From assembly GCF_029030725.1 (NCBI RefSeq), contig NZ_CP113162.1, positions 1,548,501 to 1,612,500 on the forward strand: 64,000 bases of DNA. Reading direction: 5' to 3'. Positions 28,777 through 36,741 of this stretch are shown piece after piece. Within the stretch, counting starts at the first letter, position 1. Each line of letters begins with the position of its first letter. The notes beneath the pieces are model-generated. The model was given only the letters and a program-made list of their open reading frames with translations. It did not search any database and was not told where the DNA came from. The DNA comes from [Pseudomonas] carboxydohydrogena. GTDB lineage: Bacteria; Pseudomonadota; Alphaproteobacteria; Rhizobiales; Xanthobacteraceae. A program made the translations under genes and the position numbers.

Positions 28777-30210
28777 ATGAACGTCAACGTCGCAGATTAT
28801 TCGCTGCTTCCGGTCCTGCCCGAGATTGTGCTCGCGCTGGGCGCGATGGCGCTGTTGATGCTGGGTGCCTATCGCGGCGAGCGCACGGTGCGCATTGTCA
28901 CCATTCTGGCTGTTGTGCTGCTGGCCGTGGTTTTGGTGCTGGAATTGTGCCTGCCTGCCGGACGGCTGACCACCTTCGGCGGCAGCTTCGTGGTCGACGA
29001 CTACGCGCGCTTCCTGAAAACCGTGATGCTGATCGCGTCCGCCGTGACGCTGGTGATCTCGCGCGGCTTCCTCGCCAATCAGGCGCGGATTTTCGAGTAT
29101 TCGATCCTCGTTTTGCTCTCCAGCGTTGGCATGATGGTGCTGATCTCCGCAACCGACCTCATCACGCTTTACCTCGGCTACGAACTGATGAGCCTCGCGC
29201 TCTACGTCGTCGCGGCGAGCCACCGCGACAATCTGAAATCCACGGAAGCGGGCCTGAAGTACTTCGTCCTCGGCGCGCTGTCGTCGGGCATGATGCTGTA
29301 CGGCGCCTCGCTGATCTATGGCTTCACCGGCACGGTGGAATTCGCGGGCATCGCCGCGGCGGCCAAGACCGGCAGCATCGGTGTGATCTTCGGCATCGTG
29401 TTCCTGCTGGTCGGCCTGTGTTTCAAGATCTCGATCGTGCCGTTCCACATGTGGACGCCGGACGTGTACGAGGGTGCGCCGACGCCGGTGACGGCGTTCT
29501 TCGCCTCCGCGCCGAAGGTCGCCGCGCTCGCGGTGCTGGTGCGCGTGCTGCTCACCGCATTCCCGAACGTGACGCACGACTGGCAGCAGATCGTCACCTT
29601 CGTTTCCATCGCCTCCATGGCGCTCGGCTCGTTCGCCGCGATCGGCCAGAAGAATATCAAGCGCCTGATGGCTTATTCCTCGATCGGCCATATGGGTTTC
29701 GCGCTGGTCGGCCTCGCGGCGGGCACGGCGCAGGGCGCGCAGGGCGTGCTGATCTATGTCGCGATCTATGTGGCGATGACCTTCGGCAGCTTCTCGTTCA
29801 TCCTTTGCCTCAAGCGCAACGGCCAGCCGTTCGAGCAGATCAGCGATTTCGCGGGCCTGTCGCGGACCAATCCGTATCTCGCCTTCATGTTCGCGATGCT
29901 CTTGTTCTCGCTGGCGGGCATTCCGCCGCTCGCGGGCTTCTTTGCGAAATTCTACGTCTTCCTCGCGGCGATCCAGGCCGGGCTTTACCCGCTGGCCGTG
30001 ATCGGCGTGCTGTGCAGCGTGGTGGGCGCGTTCTACTATCTCGCCATCATCAAGACGATGTACTTCGACGAGGCCAAGGGCGCGGTCGATCCGATGGCGG
30101 GCGAGCTGCGGACGGTTCTGACACTCGCTGGCATCTTCAACCTTCTCTACTTCGCCTATCCCGGTCCTCTGGTCAGCGCGGCCACGGCTGCGGCGAAGTC
30201 GCTGTTCTGA
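28777..30210 (+). CDS. nuoN: NADH-quinone oxidoreductase subunit N
   Basis: The third antiporter-like subunit (ND2-type), 477 residues. Conserved segments include [36 protein letters not shown] and [16 protein letters not shown]. It completes the set of 14 core subunits with none missing. Its TGA overlaps the start of birA (TGATG), so the operon continues beyond complex I. Confidence 0.97.
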   Translation: MNVNVADYSLLPVLPEIVLALGAMALLMLGAYRGERTVRIVTILAVVLLAVVLVLELCLPAGRLTTFGGSFVVDDYARFLKTVMLIASAVTLVISRGFLANQARIFEYSILVLLSSVGMMVLISATDLITLYLGYELMSLALYVVAASHRDNLKSTEAGLKYFVLGALSSGMMLYGASLIYGFTGTVEFAGIAAAAKTGSIGVIFGIVFLLVGLCFKISIVPFHMWTPDVYEGAPTPVTAFFASAPKVAALAVLVRVLLTAFPNVTHDWQQIVTFVSIASMALGSFAAIGQKNIKRLMAYSSIGHMGFALVGLAAGTAQGAQGVLIYVAIYVAMTFGSFSFILCLKRNGQPFEQISDFAGLSRTNPYLAFMFAMLLFSLAGIPPLAGFFAKFYVFLAAIQAGLYPLAVIGVLCSVVGAFYYLAIIKTMYFDEAKGAVDPMAGELRTVLTLAGIFNLLYFAYPGPLVSAATAAAKSLF

Positions 30211-30989
30211 TGGGCTTCGCGCTCGGACCCCGAGCACAATCAGCACAATACCGCCTTGTCAGCTTCGACACGCTCAATTCGACCAACGCCGAGGCGTTGA
30301 CGCGCGTGCGCGCGGGTGAGCAGGGGCCGCTCTGGCTTGCGACCGCGCACCAGACGGCGGGGCACGGGCGGCGGCAGCGGGCATGGATTTCGCCGCCGGG
30401 CAACCTCGCATGCAGCGTCGTCGAGACGCTCACGACCGATCACGCGGGCGCGGCGACGCTGGGCTTTGCCGCCGGGCTGGCGCTGGAGACGGCCTTGCGG
30501 AAGGTCAGCAATGAGGCGGCTTCGTTCCGGCTCAAATGGCCGAACGATGTGCTGGCAGGCGGCAAGAAGCTCGCGGGCATCCTGATCGAGGCGGAAGCGA
30601 CACCGGACGGCCTTGCGGCGGTTGTCGGCATGGGTGTCAATGTCGTCGCCGCGCCGGAGGGCACGCCGTATCCCGCGACCTCTCTGAATGCGCAGGGCAT
30701 CGTCACCGATGCGGCGGCGTTGTTCGCAGCGCTGACGGATGCATGGGCCGAGTGGTTTGCGCTCTGGGATCATGGCCGGGGCTTTGAGACGATCCGCACG
30801 CAATGGCTGGTGCGCGCGGCGGGACTTGGCGCGGCGATTCAGGTGCGCCAAGGCGAACGGGTGATTGACGGTGTGTTCGAGACCATCGACGAGGCGGGGC
30901 GTCTTGTCGTGTCCCATGATGGCGGATCGACCAAGGTCGCGGCGGGCGACGTTTATTTCGGTGCGGCGATGTCCGCGGGAGCGGCGTAA
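30210..30989 (+). CDS. birA: Biotin--[acetyl-CoA-carboxylase] ligase, monofunctional
   Basis: It attaches biotin to the carrier protein of acetyl-CoA carboxylase and other biotin enzymes. The 259-residue product has STNAEAL, the biotin/ATP loop TAGHGRRQRAWISPPGNLACS (standard GRGRRGR-type) and the catalytic-site segment LKWPNDVLAGGKKLAGILIEA. There is no N-terminal helix-turn-helix, so unlike E. coli BirA it is not a repressor; this is usual in alphaproteobacteria. One-base overlaps with nuoN (TGATG) and rnj (TAATG) make it part of the nuo transcript. Confidence 0.94.
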   Translation: MGFALGPRAQSAQYRLVSFDTLNSTNAEALTRVRAGEQGPLWLATAHQTAGHGRRQRAWISPPGNLACSVVETLTTDHAGAATLGFAAGLALETALRKVSNEAASFRLKWPNDVLAGGKKLAGILIEAEATPDGLAAVVGMGVNVVAAPEGTPYPATSLNAQGIVTDAAALFAALTDAWAEWFALWDHGRGFETIRTQWLVRAAGLGAAIQVRQGERVIDGVFETIDEAGRLVVSHDGGSTKVAAGDVYFGAAMSAGAA

Positions 30990-32659
30990 TGGCGCGTGCT
31001 GATGAATTGAGTTTTGTGCCGCTCGGTGGCATCGGCGAGATCGGCATGAACCTGTCGCTCTACGGCCTCGGCAAGGGCAGGCAGCGTTCATGGCTCGCGG
31101 TCGATCTCGGCGTGTCGTTCGGCAATGAGGAGCATCTGCCGGGCATCGACGTGGTGATGCCGGATATTCGTTTCATTGAATCCGAGAAGAAGAATCTCGT
31201 CGGGCTCGTGCTGACCCACGCCCATGAAGACCATTTCGGTGCGATCATCGATCTGTGGCCGCGCCTGCAATGCCCGATCTACGCCACGAAATTTTCCGCC
31301 GCGCTGTTCGAGGCGAAGTGTGCGAGCGAGCGCAACCCGCCGAATATTCCTGTCACGGTGATCGAATCCGGCGGACGTATCGACATCGGCCCTTTCAATG
31401 TCGAATTCGTCGCCGTGCAGCATTCGATTCCGGAATCCCATGCGCTGGCGATCCGCACCGCCGAAGGGCTGGTGATTCACACCGGCGACTGGAAGCTCGA
31501 TCCGACGCCGCTGATCGGCGAGCCGACCAACGAGAAACGCTTGCGCGAACTCGGCGACGAGGGTGTGCTGGCGCTGGTCGGCGATTCCACCAATGCCGTT
31601 CGTGAAGGCCGCTCGGCCTCCGAGCGGGAAGTCGCGCTGGGCCTCGCCGAGATCATCAAGGCCGCGAAGGGGCGGGTGGCGGTGACGACCTTCGCCTCGA
31701 ATGTTTCGCGGATGCGCGCCGTGGCGGAAGCCGCGCGCGAGGCGGATCGTGAAGTCGTACTGATCGGCCGCGCGATGGAGCGCGTGGCGCAGGTGGCGCG
31801 CGAGACCGGTTATCTCGACGGCATCGCGCCGTTTCGCGGCGCGGACCTCTACGGTCACTTTCCGCCGAACAAGGTACTGGCGCTGTGCACCGGCAGCCAG
31901 GGCGAGCCGCGCGCGGCGCTGGCGCGCATCGCCAATGACGATCATCCCGAGGTGACGCTCAACAAGGGCGACACCGTGATCTTTTCCTCGCGCACCATTC
32001 CGGGCAACGAGAAGGCGGTGGGAGCGATCATCAACGGTCTCGTCAGTCAGGGCATCAAGGTCATCACCGACCGCACCCATATGGTCCATGTCTCCGGCCA
32101 TCCGCGCCGCGACGAACTGCGCGACATGATCTCGTGGGTGCGGCCGCAACTCTTGATCCCCGCGCATGGTGAGGCGTTGCATCTGTCGGAACATGCGAGC
32201 CTCGCGCGGTCCTGCGGCGTGCCTAAAGTGCTGGTGTGCAGGAATGGCGATCAGGTTCGGCTCGCGCCCGGCGAGCCCGCCATCGTCGAACAGGTGCCGT
32301 CCGGCCGCCTTTACAAGGACGGCAAGATTCTGGAGGACCAGAATGCGCGCGCGGTGGTGGCGCGGCGGCGGCTGGCATTTGCCGGTGGCGCGTTCGTCGC
32401 ATTGGCGCTGACGGAGCAGGGCGAACTGGCGGACGACCCCCAGGTCGATCTGGTCGGAATCCCCGAGCGGAACGCGGCGGGCGAACTGATGGATGAACTG
32501 ATCTACGACGTCGCGGTTGCGACTTTCGACAATCTGCCGCGCGCCAAGCGGCGCGATTCCGATGCCGTAGGTGAAGCGATACGGCGCGCGGTGCGCTCGG
32601 CCATCGCCGAGCAATGGGGCAAGAAGACGGTCTGCGTCGTCCACGTTCTGGAGGTCTGA
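30989..32659 (+). CDS. rnj: Ribonuclease J
   Basis: A metallo-beta-lactamase-fold ribonuclease with 5'-exonuclease and endonuclease activity, used in rRNA and mRNA processing. The 556-residue product shows the start FVPLGGIGEIGMNLSLYG, the zinc motif THAHEDHFGA with H77, H79, D81 and H82, and the beta-CASP part with SRTIPGNEKAVGAIINGL, HVSGHPRRDELRDMISWVRP and a late PAHGEALHL. A C-terminal domain of about 100 residues follows. It overlaps the birA stop by one base and is followed 8 bases later by the epimerase gene. Confidence 0.94.
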   Translation: MARADELSFVPLGGIGEIGMNLSLYGLGKGRQRSWLAVDLGVSFGNEEHLPGIDVVMPDIRFIESEKKNLVGLVLTHAHEDHFGAIIDLWPRLQCPIYATKFSAALFEAKCASERNPPNIPVTVIESGGRIDIGPFNVEFVAVQHSIPESHALAIRTAEGLVIHTGDWKLDPTPLIGEPTNEKRLRELGDEGVLALVGDSTNAVREGRSASEREVALGLAEIIKAAKGRVAVTTFASNVSRMRAVAEAAREADREVVLIGRAMERVAQVARETGYLDGIAPFRGADLYGHFPPNKVLALCTGSQGEPRAALARIANDDHPEVTLNKGDTVIFSSRTIPGNEKAVGAIINGLVSQGIKVITDRTHMVHVSGHPRRDELRDMISWVRPQLLIPAHGEALHLSEHASLARSCGVPKVLVCRNGDQVRLAPGEPAIVEQVPSGRLYKDGKILEDQNARAVVARRRLAFAGGAFVALALTEQGELADDPQVDLVGIPERNAAGELMDELIYDVAVATFDNLPRAKRRDSDAVGEAIRRAVRSAIAEQWGKKTVCVVHVLEV

Positions 32660-32667
32660 GAAGCGCG

Positions 32668-33069
32668 ATGCTGGGCCGGCTGAACCATGTGGCGATCGCG
32701 GTGAGGGACGCGAAAGCGGCGGCTGCCGTGTATTCCGCGGCCGGCGCCGAGGTATCCGTGCCGACAGCCCAGCCGGAACATGGAGTGACGACGGTGTTCG
32801 TGGCGCTGCCGAACACCAAGCTGGAATTCATCGAGCCTCTGGGTGAGGCGTCGCCGATCTCAAAATTCCTTGAGCACCACCCGGATGGCGGCATTCACCA
32901 CATTTGCTTCGAGGTTGATGATATCATCGCCGAGCGCGACCGGCTCATTGCCGATGGCAGGCGGGTGCTTGGCGACGGCACGCCGCGCATCGGCGCGCAC
33001 GGCAAACCGGTGCTATTTTTCCACCCGAAGGATTTCTCGGGAACACTGATCGAGATCGAGGAGGCGTAG
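32668..33069 (+). CDS. mce: Methylmalonyl-CoA epimerase
   Basis: It interconverts R- and S-methylmalonyl-CoA in the propionyl-CoA to succinyl-CoA route. The 133-residue vicinal-oxygen-chelate protein has H7 in LNHVAIAVRD, GGIHHICFEVDDI in the middle and KPVLFFHPKDFSGTLIEIEE at the end, giving the expected metal-ligand pattern of two His and a C-terminal Glu. The Cys in HHICFEV is typical of the family. It lies 8 bases after rnj, with ATG 32668 preceded by GAGAAG. Confidence 0.93.
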   Translation: MLGRLNHVAIAVRDAKAAAAVYSAAGAEVSVPTAQPEHGVTTVFVALPNTKLEFIEPLGEASPISKFLEHHPDGGIHHICFEVDDIIAERDRLIADGRRVLGDGTPRIGAHGKPVLFFHPKDFSGTLIEIEEA

Positions 33070-33070
33070 A

Positions 33071-33346
33071 ATGGCCCAGGCAATCTCCTCCGCGTTTGCG
33101 ATCTATTTCGTGGTCTGGTGGGTCACTCTGTTCGCCGTGCTGCCGTTCGGCGTGCTCAGCCAGCAGGAAAGCGGCGAGGTGAGCATGGGAACCGATCCCG
33201 GCGCGCCGGTGCTTGCACGCATGGGCCGCAAACTGTTGTGGACCACGCTGATCTCGTCGGTCATCTTCGGTTGCGGTTTTTTTGCATATCGGCTCGGGTT
33301 TATCGATATGGATCGCATAAGCAAGGCAATCGGCCTGCCGTTCTGA
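33071..33346 (+). CDS. DUF1467 family membrane protein
   Basis: A 91-residue protein with two hydrophobic helices (about 6-29 and 57-75) and the family pattern VVWWVTLFAVLPFGVLSQQE-like N-terminus, then GTDPGAPV and GLPF at the end. It starts one base after the mce stop, with GAGGCG as Shine-Dalgarno inside mce. DUF1467 is regularly found beside mce and proS in this group. Function is unknown. It is the last gene of the nuo-birA-rnj-mce unit. Confidence 0.88.
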   Translation: MAQAISSAFAIYFVVWWVTLFAVLPFGVLSQQESGEVSMGTDPGAPVLARMGRKLLWTTLISSVIFGCGFFAYRLGFIDMDRISKAIGLPF

Positions 33347-33538
33347 CCCGCAAAATTGGATCGTGACGCGATCCACTGATCTCGCGTTTCTGACTTCGTA
33401 TGTTCCCATCGCGGCCATCGTCGCGCTTGATCCAGCGCAATGCGCGGGTCTCTGCGTGCGATCAGCATAATGCGAACAGAACCGGGCCACCAAGGATGAG
33501 GTCGATAAAGACAGGCGAAACGGACCGGAAATAGGGAC

Positions 33539-33567
33539 AAAAAAAGAGCAGGGCCGGAAGCCCTGCT
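33539..33567 (-). terminator. Minus-strand rho-independent terminator without an assigned gene
   Basis: On the minus strand AGCAGGGC-TTCCG-GCCCTGCT is followed by C and seven T. It is a textbook terminator, yet the nearest minus-strand gene upstream (39095) lies 5.5 kb away behind its own terminator. A short minus-strand RNA is therefore likely to start between about 33.60 and 33.89 kb. Confidence 0.85.
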
Positions 33568-33800
33568 GCTGAAATGTCGCGACCCTGTGTCCCCGAGCAG
33601 TTGGATCTATCGTTGTTTAGACGGGGATGACGCTGCGTTGTGCACGTCGGGCCTCCTCCCAAGACCTAGACCACAGCAGGTTCGGCAGAATGGCCGTCCT
33701 GACTGACGCCGCCGTTTTACCGCATTGTTTTTTTCTTGTCATCATTTTTGGAAACAAAATTCCTATTTGACTCTGGCATTGAATTATTGTTGCGCGGCGG

Positions 33801-33842
33801 TGTTCTATATGTGGAACAGACAATATCGACATTTCGATATTG
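33801..33842 (+). promoter_or_regulatory. Two inverted repeats in front of the copper operon
   Basis: TGTTC-N8-GAACA (33801-33818) is followed 2 bases later by a perfect palindrome, CAATATCGA-CATT-TCGATATTG (33821-33842), 47 bases before the DUF2946 start. Both are operator-like. TTGACT at 33767-33772 and CTATAT at 33805-33810 are possible promoter elements but are too far apart (32 bases) to form a standard pair. A copper- or metal-responsive regulator is plausible but not identified. Confidence 0.45.
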
Positions 33843-33888
33843 CCGTGCTTAGTCAGGAACATCCGGATTTCATCCGGTGGGGGACACA

Positions 33889-34254
33889 ATGCGCAAGCGG
33901 TTGGGACATCTGGTTCCCATCGTCATGATCGCGGTTCTGGTGCAGCTTTTTGCACCGATCGCGATGATGCGCGCCGCTGCCGCCGCGAGCAATGATCCGC
34001 TCAGCGGTATTGTGATCTGCTCGGGCGAGCACGACGGGACGGCCTCTGATACGGCGCCTTCCGCGGCCCATACGAACTGCTGCCCGCTTTGCGCGGTGGC
34101 GCATGTCGTACCGACGCTCGATCATCCCGTTGCGCTCCATGTCGCCATCCAGCGCATCTACCAGCGTGTCGCCTGGCTCGAGAGCCGGACGCCCTTCCGC
34201 CGCGGCGGAATCGATGACCGGCCTCATGCGCGCGGTCCCCCTGCCTATTCCTGA
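33889..34254 (+). CDS. DUF2946 family secreted protein with CCPLC motif
   Basis: A 121-residue product with an N-terminal hydrophobic signal/anchor (about 8-33) and a cysteine-containing central part: VICSGEHDG, then HTNCCPLCAVAHVV. DUF2946 proteins typically carry this paired Cys motif, which looks suited to metal or thiol chemistry. The C-terminus is Arg/Pro rich. ATG 33889 follows GGGGGACAC; an in-frame GTG at 33877 is an alternative. It lies 81 bases before the TonB receptor gene and heads the plus-strand copper unit. A second DUF2946 gene precedes the minus-strand TonB receptor. Confidence 0.8.
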   Translation: MRKRLGHLVPIVMIAVLVQLFAPIAMMRAAAAASNDPLSGIVICSGEHDGTASDTAPSAAHTNCCPLCAVAHVVPTLDHPVALHVAIQRIYQRVAWLESRTPFRRGGIDDRPHARGPPAYS

Positions 34255-34335
34255 TTGAGACAGTCCGCGGGCTGCGGGTTTTGCCTGCTGCCTTCTGTTC
34301 AGTGACTGCCCACGGCAGTTATCGGGAATATTGCA

Positions 34336-36741
34336 ATGCTCAAGCCTCCCGCCCTTGGTGGCGTCACGATTATCGCCGCTTGCGGCGCGCTGTTTGCTGG
34401 TGCGTCATCCAGTTTCGCCGATCATGTTGATGGGCATGTTCTTCCCGAGGTCACGGTGGAAGCACCCCGCGCGGCGCGCGCCAAGCCCGCCCGCAGGCAG
34501 AATACGCGCGCGGCAGGGACGCGGCGGTCCTCGCGATCCGCCGCCAATCCAGCGACTACGCCGCGCGTGATCGTGACGGGCGGCAGCGCCGCGCCGGCGG
34601 CAGCGCTTGCGGGCCTTGCGCAGGCGCCTACGGGACAGACCGCGACCACCATCGATCACGGCCAGTTCGATAACCGCCCGTCGTTCTCGGTGAACGACGT
34701 GCTGCGCGATAGCCCCGGCATTTCGGTGAAGCAAGGCAACGGACCGCGCGATTTCGGCATCTCGATACGCGGCTCGAACGCGCGCAACGGCTTCGGCATC
34801 CGCAACATGGTGATCTTCGACGACGGATTCCCGGTGACGCAGCCGGACGGGCTCTCCCGAAGCGATCTGATCGACCCGCACGCCTATGGCGCGATCGACG
34901 TGATCAGGGGGCCGTCCTCGGCGCTGTACGGCAATTATGCCACCGGCGGCGCGCTGAATTTCCGTACCCGTCCGGGCGGCAGCATCAATGGCGCCGAATA
35001 CGGCATCGACGGCGGCAGCTTCGGCTACCTCAACAATTATTTCACGGTGGGAAAGAAGGTCGGCAATTTCGAAGCCTCGCTGTTCGCGAGCGACGCGCGC
35101 GGCGACGGGTTCATCGGCAATAGCTGGTTCAACACCCAGACGGTGAATTTCCTCGGCACCTATCAGGCGACGCCCGACGATCGCTTCACGCTGAAGATCA
35201 TCAACAACAATGTCGATGCGCGGCTGCCGATCCGGTTGTCGCTCAATCAGTTTGACCAGAATCCTTTCCAGCGCGGCTGTGCAACGGCCGCGGGTGCTGC
35301 GCCGGGATGCGCGACGGTGTCGCTGTTCAATAACGGCTTCAATGGCTCGAAGTCCGCGCTGACGGCCGAGCAGGCAGGGCTGGGGCGCACGGATCGGCGC
35401 ACCATCGTCGGCGCGCGCTGGGAGCACGACGTCGACAACCAGACCACGTGGCGCAACCAGCTTGTGTTTGACGACCGCAACATCAGCCAGCCGACCGGCG
35501 CGACCAGCGCGATCGGCGACTATCCGTCCTATAATTTCATGAGCGATCTCACTCATCGCGGCCAGTTGTTCGGCTTCGACTCCACCACCTATTTCGGCGG
35601 TTTCTACAACACGCTGAGCTGGTCGGGCGATACGCGCAACGTGATGCCGGGGGGCGATGCCACGCTCGGTCTCCTGTCCTCGAACGTCACCGGCACGCAC
35701 ACCAATTTCGGCTTGCGCGCGCGCGAAGAGTTGCGGCTGACCGATGCGCTAACCTCCATCGCCGGGATCGGCTGGGAGAATACTGAGCTCAAGGGCGTGA
35801 ATACCGCGTATAAATATCCGGTCGCCAACGATCCGGCCTCAACGACAGCGCTGACCTCGGCCGACAAACAGTTCACCAATGTCGCTCCTGAATTCGCGCT
35901 GCTCTACAAGTTCAACAACGAATGGCAGGGGCGGGCGCGCGTCGGCACCGGCTACGGCACGCCGCAGGTCGGCAACCTGTTCGTGCTTGCCAATGGCCAG
36001 AACGGCAACAACACCAATCTCGTGCCGCAGCGGAATGTCGGTTACGACCTCGGCGTGGACTGGACGCCGAACAAAACGGTGAAGGTGAGTCTCACCGGCT
36101 TCTACGAATTCTTCCGTAACGAGCTTGTGTCGCAAGCCACGCCCGTGGGTGCGCCGAACGGGAGCTTCATGTTTAACGCGCCGCGCTCGGAGCATCGCGG
36201 TATTGAACTCGCCGCCGACTGGCGATTCCAGCCCGGCTGGCGCGCGACGCTCGCCTACACCTATCTCGACCAGATCTACACCGACTACACCGAGATCCTG
36301 AATAACGGCACGAGCTTCAGCTTCAACCGCGCTGGCAACAAAATTCCCGGCATCTCTCCGAATGAACTGACGGCGCGGCTCGGTTATGACGAGATGGCAG
36401 GCGTCTATGCCGGGCTTGGCGCGTTCGTCGAACTCCAGTGGAAGGATGCCTTCTACATGGACAATGCCAATCTCCTGAAAGCGCCGGGCTACGAATTGGT
36501 GAACCTCAACGTGCATTACACGACCGGCCTGAAGTCGGACGTCTTCAAGACACTCAATGTTTACTTTGAGGTCCGCAATCTGTTCGATAAGACCTACATC
36601 GCGTCAGCCAACAACATCGGCAACAGCGTGACAGGTGCGGGCGTTCAAAATCCGGCAAGCGTGCTCGCCAATTCGACCGGCTCGGTCTACGCCGGATCGC
36701 CACGCGCGTTCATCGCCGGCATGAAGGTGGCGTTCCGATGA
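34336..36741 (+). CDS. TonB-dependent outer-membrane receptor (copper-locus copy 1)
   Basis: An 801-residue outer-membrane active transporter. It has a signal peptide (about 1-28, cleavage near SFA), a possible TonB-box region (LPEVTVEAP, about 36-44) and a basic Ala/Arg-rich linker. The plug domain follows (FDNRPSFSVNDVLRDSPGIS through VDVIRGPSSALYGNYATGG), then a beta-barrel ending in KVAFR. The C-terminal residue is Arg rather than the usual Phe. Substrate cannot be read directly. I see no CxxxM/HxM pair like that of receptor 2. It is translationally coupled (ATGA) to the propeller gene and so belongs to the copper operon. Confidence 0.92.
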   Translation: MLKPPALGGVTIIAACGALFAGASSSFADHVDGHVLPEVTVEAPRAARAKPARRQNTRAAGTRRSSRSAANPATTPRVIVTGGSAAPAAALAGLAQAPTGQTATTIDHGQFDNRPSFSVNDVLRDSPGISVKQGNGPRDFGISIRGSNARNGFGIRNMVIFDDGFPVTQPDGLSRSDLIDPHAYGAIDVIRGPSSALYGNYATGGALNFRTRPGGSINGAEYGIDGGSFGYLNNYFTVGKKVGNFEASLFASDARGDGFIGNSWFNTQTVNFLGTYQATPDDRFTLKIINNNVDARLPIRLSLNQFDQNPFQRGCATAAGAAPGCATVSLFNNGFNGSKSALTAEQAGLGRTDRRTIVGARWEHDVDNQTTWRNQLVFDDRNISQPTGATSAIGDYPSYNFMSDLTHRGQLFGFDSTTYFGGFYNTLSWSGDTRNVMPGGDATLGLLSSNVTGTHTNFGLRAREELRLTDALTSIAGIGWENTELKGVNTAYKYPVANDPASTTALTSADKQFTNVAPEFALLYKFNNEWQGRARVGTGYGTPQVGNLFVLANGQNGNNTNLVPQRNVGYDLGVDWTPNKTVKVSLTGFYEFFRNELVSQATPVGAPNGSFMFNAPRSEHRGIELAADWRFQPGWRATLAYTYLDQIYTDYTEILNNGTSFSFNRAGNKIPGISPNELTARLGYDEMAGVYAGLGAFVELQWKDAFYMDNANLLKAPGYELVNLNVHYTTGLKSDVFKTLNVYFEVRNLFDKTYIASANNIGNSVTGAGVQNPASVLANSTGSVYAGSPRAFIAGMKVAFR

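Larger units (their letters stand above)
33347..33888. other. 542-base intergenic region at the left edge of the copper locus
   Basis: I see no certain gene here. A 7-bp hairpin (TGGATCG/CGATCCA, 33357-33375) directly follows the DUF1467 gene. A minus-strand terminator lies at 33539-33567. The stretch 33710-33850 is clearly AT-richer than its surroundings. Two inverted repeats at 33801-33842 precede the copper operon. A 41-codon minus-strand frame (33742-33617) and a 12-codon frame behind a strong GGGAGGAGG site (GTG near 33640) are possible products of a minus-strand transcript, but neither has clear support. Confidence 0.55.

Noticed and set aside
28533-30209. Long upstream extension of the birA frame
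   Set aside because: The 560 codons before ATG 30210 overlap nuoM and nuoN out of frame and have shadow composition; BirA motifs begin after 30210.
33617-33742. 41-codon minus-strand ORF as a definite gene
   Set aside because: No Shine-Dalgarno precedes its ATG, and its 3' half contains a strong internal ribosome site in another frame; it is kept only as a possible product of the orphan transcript.
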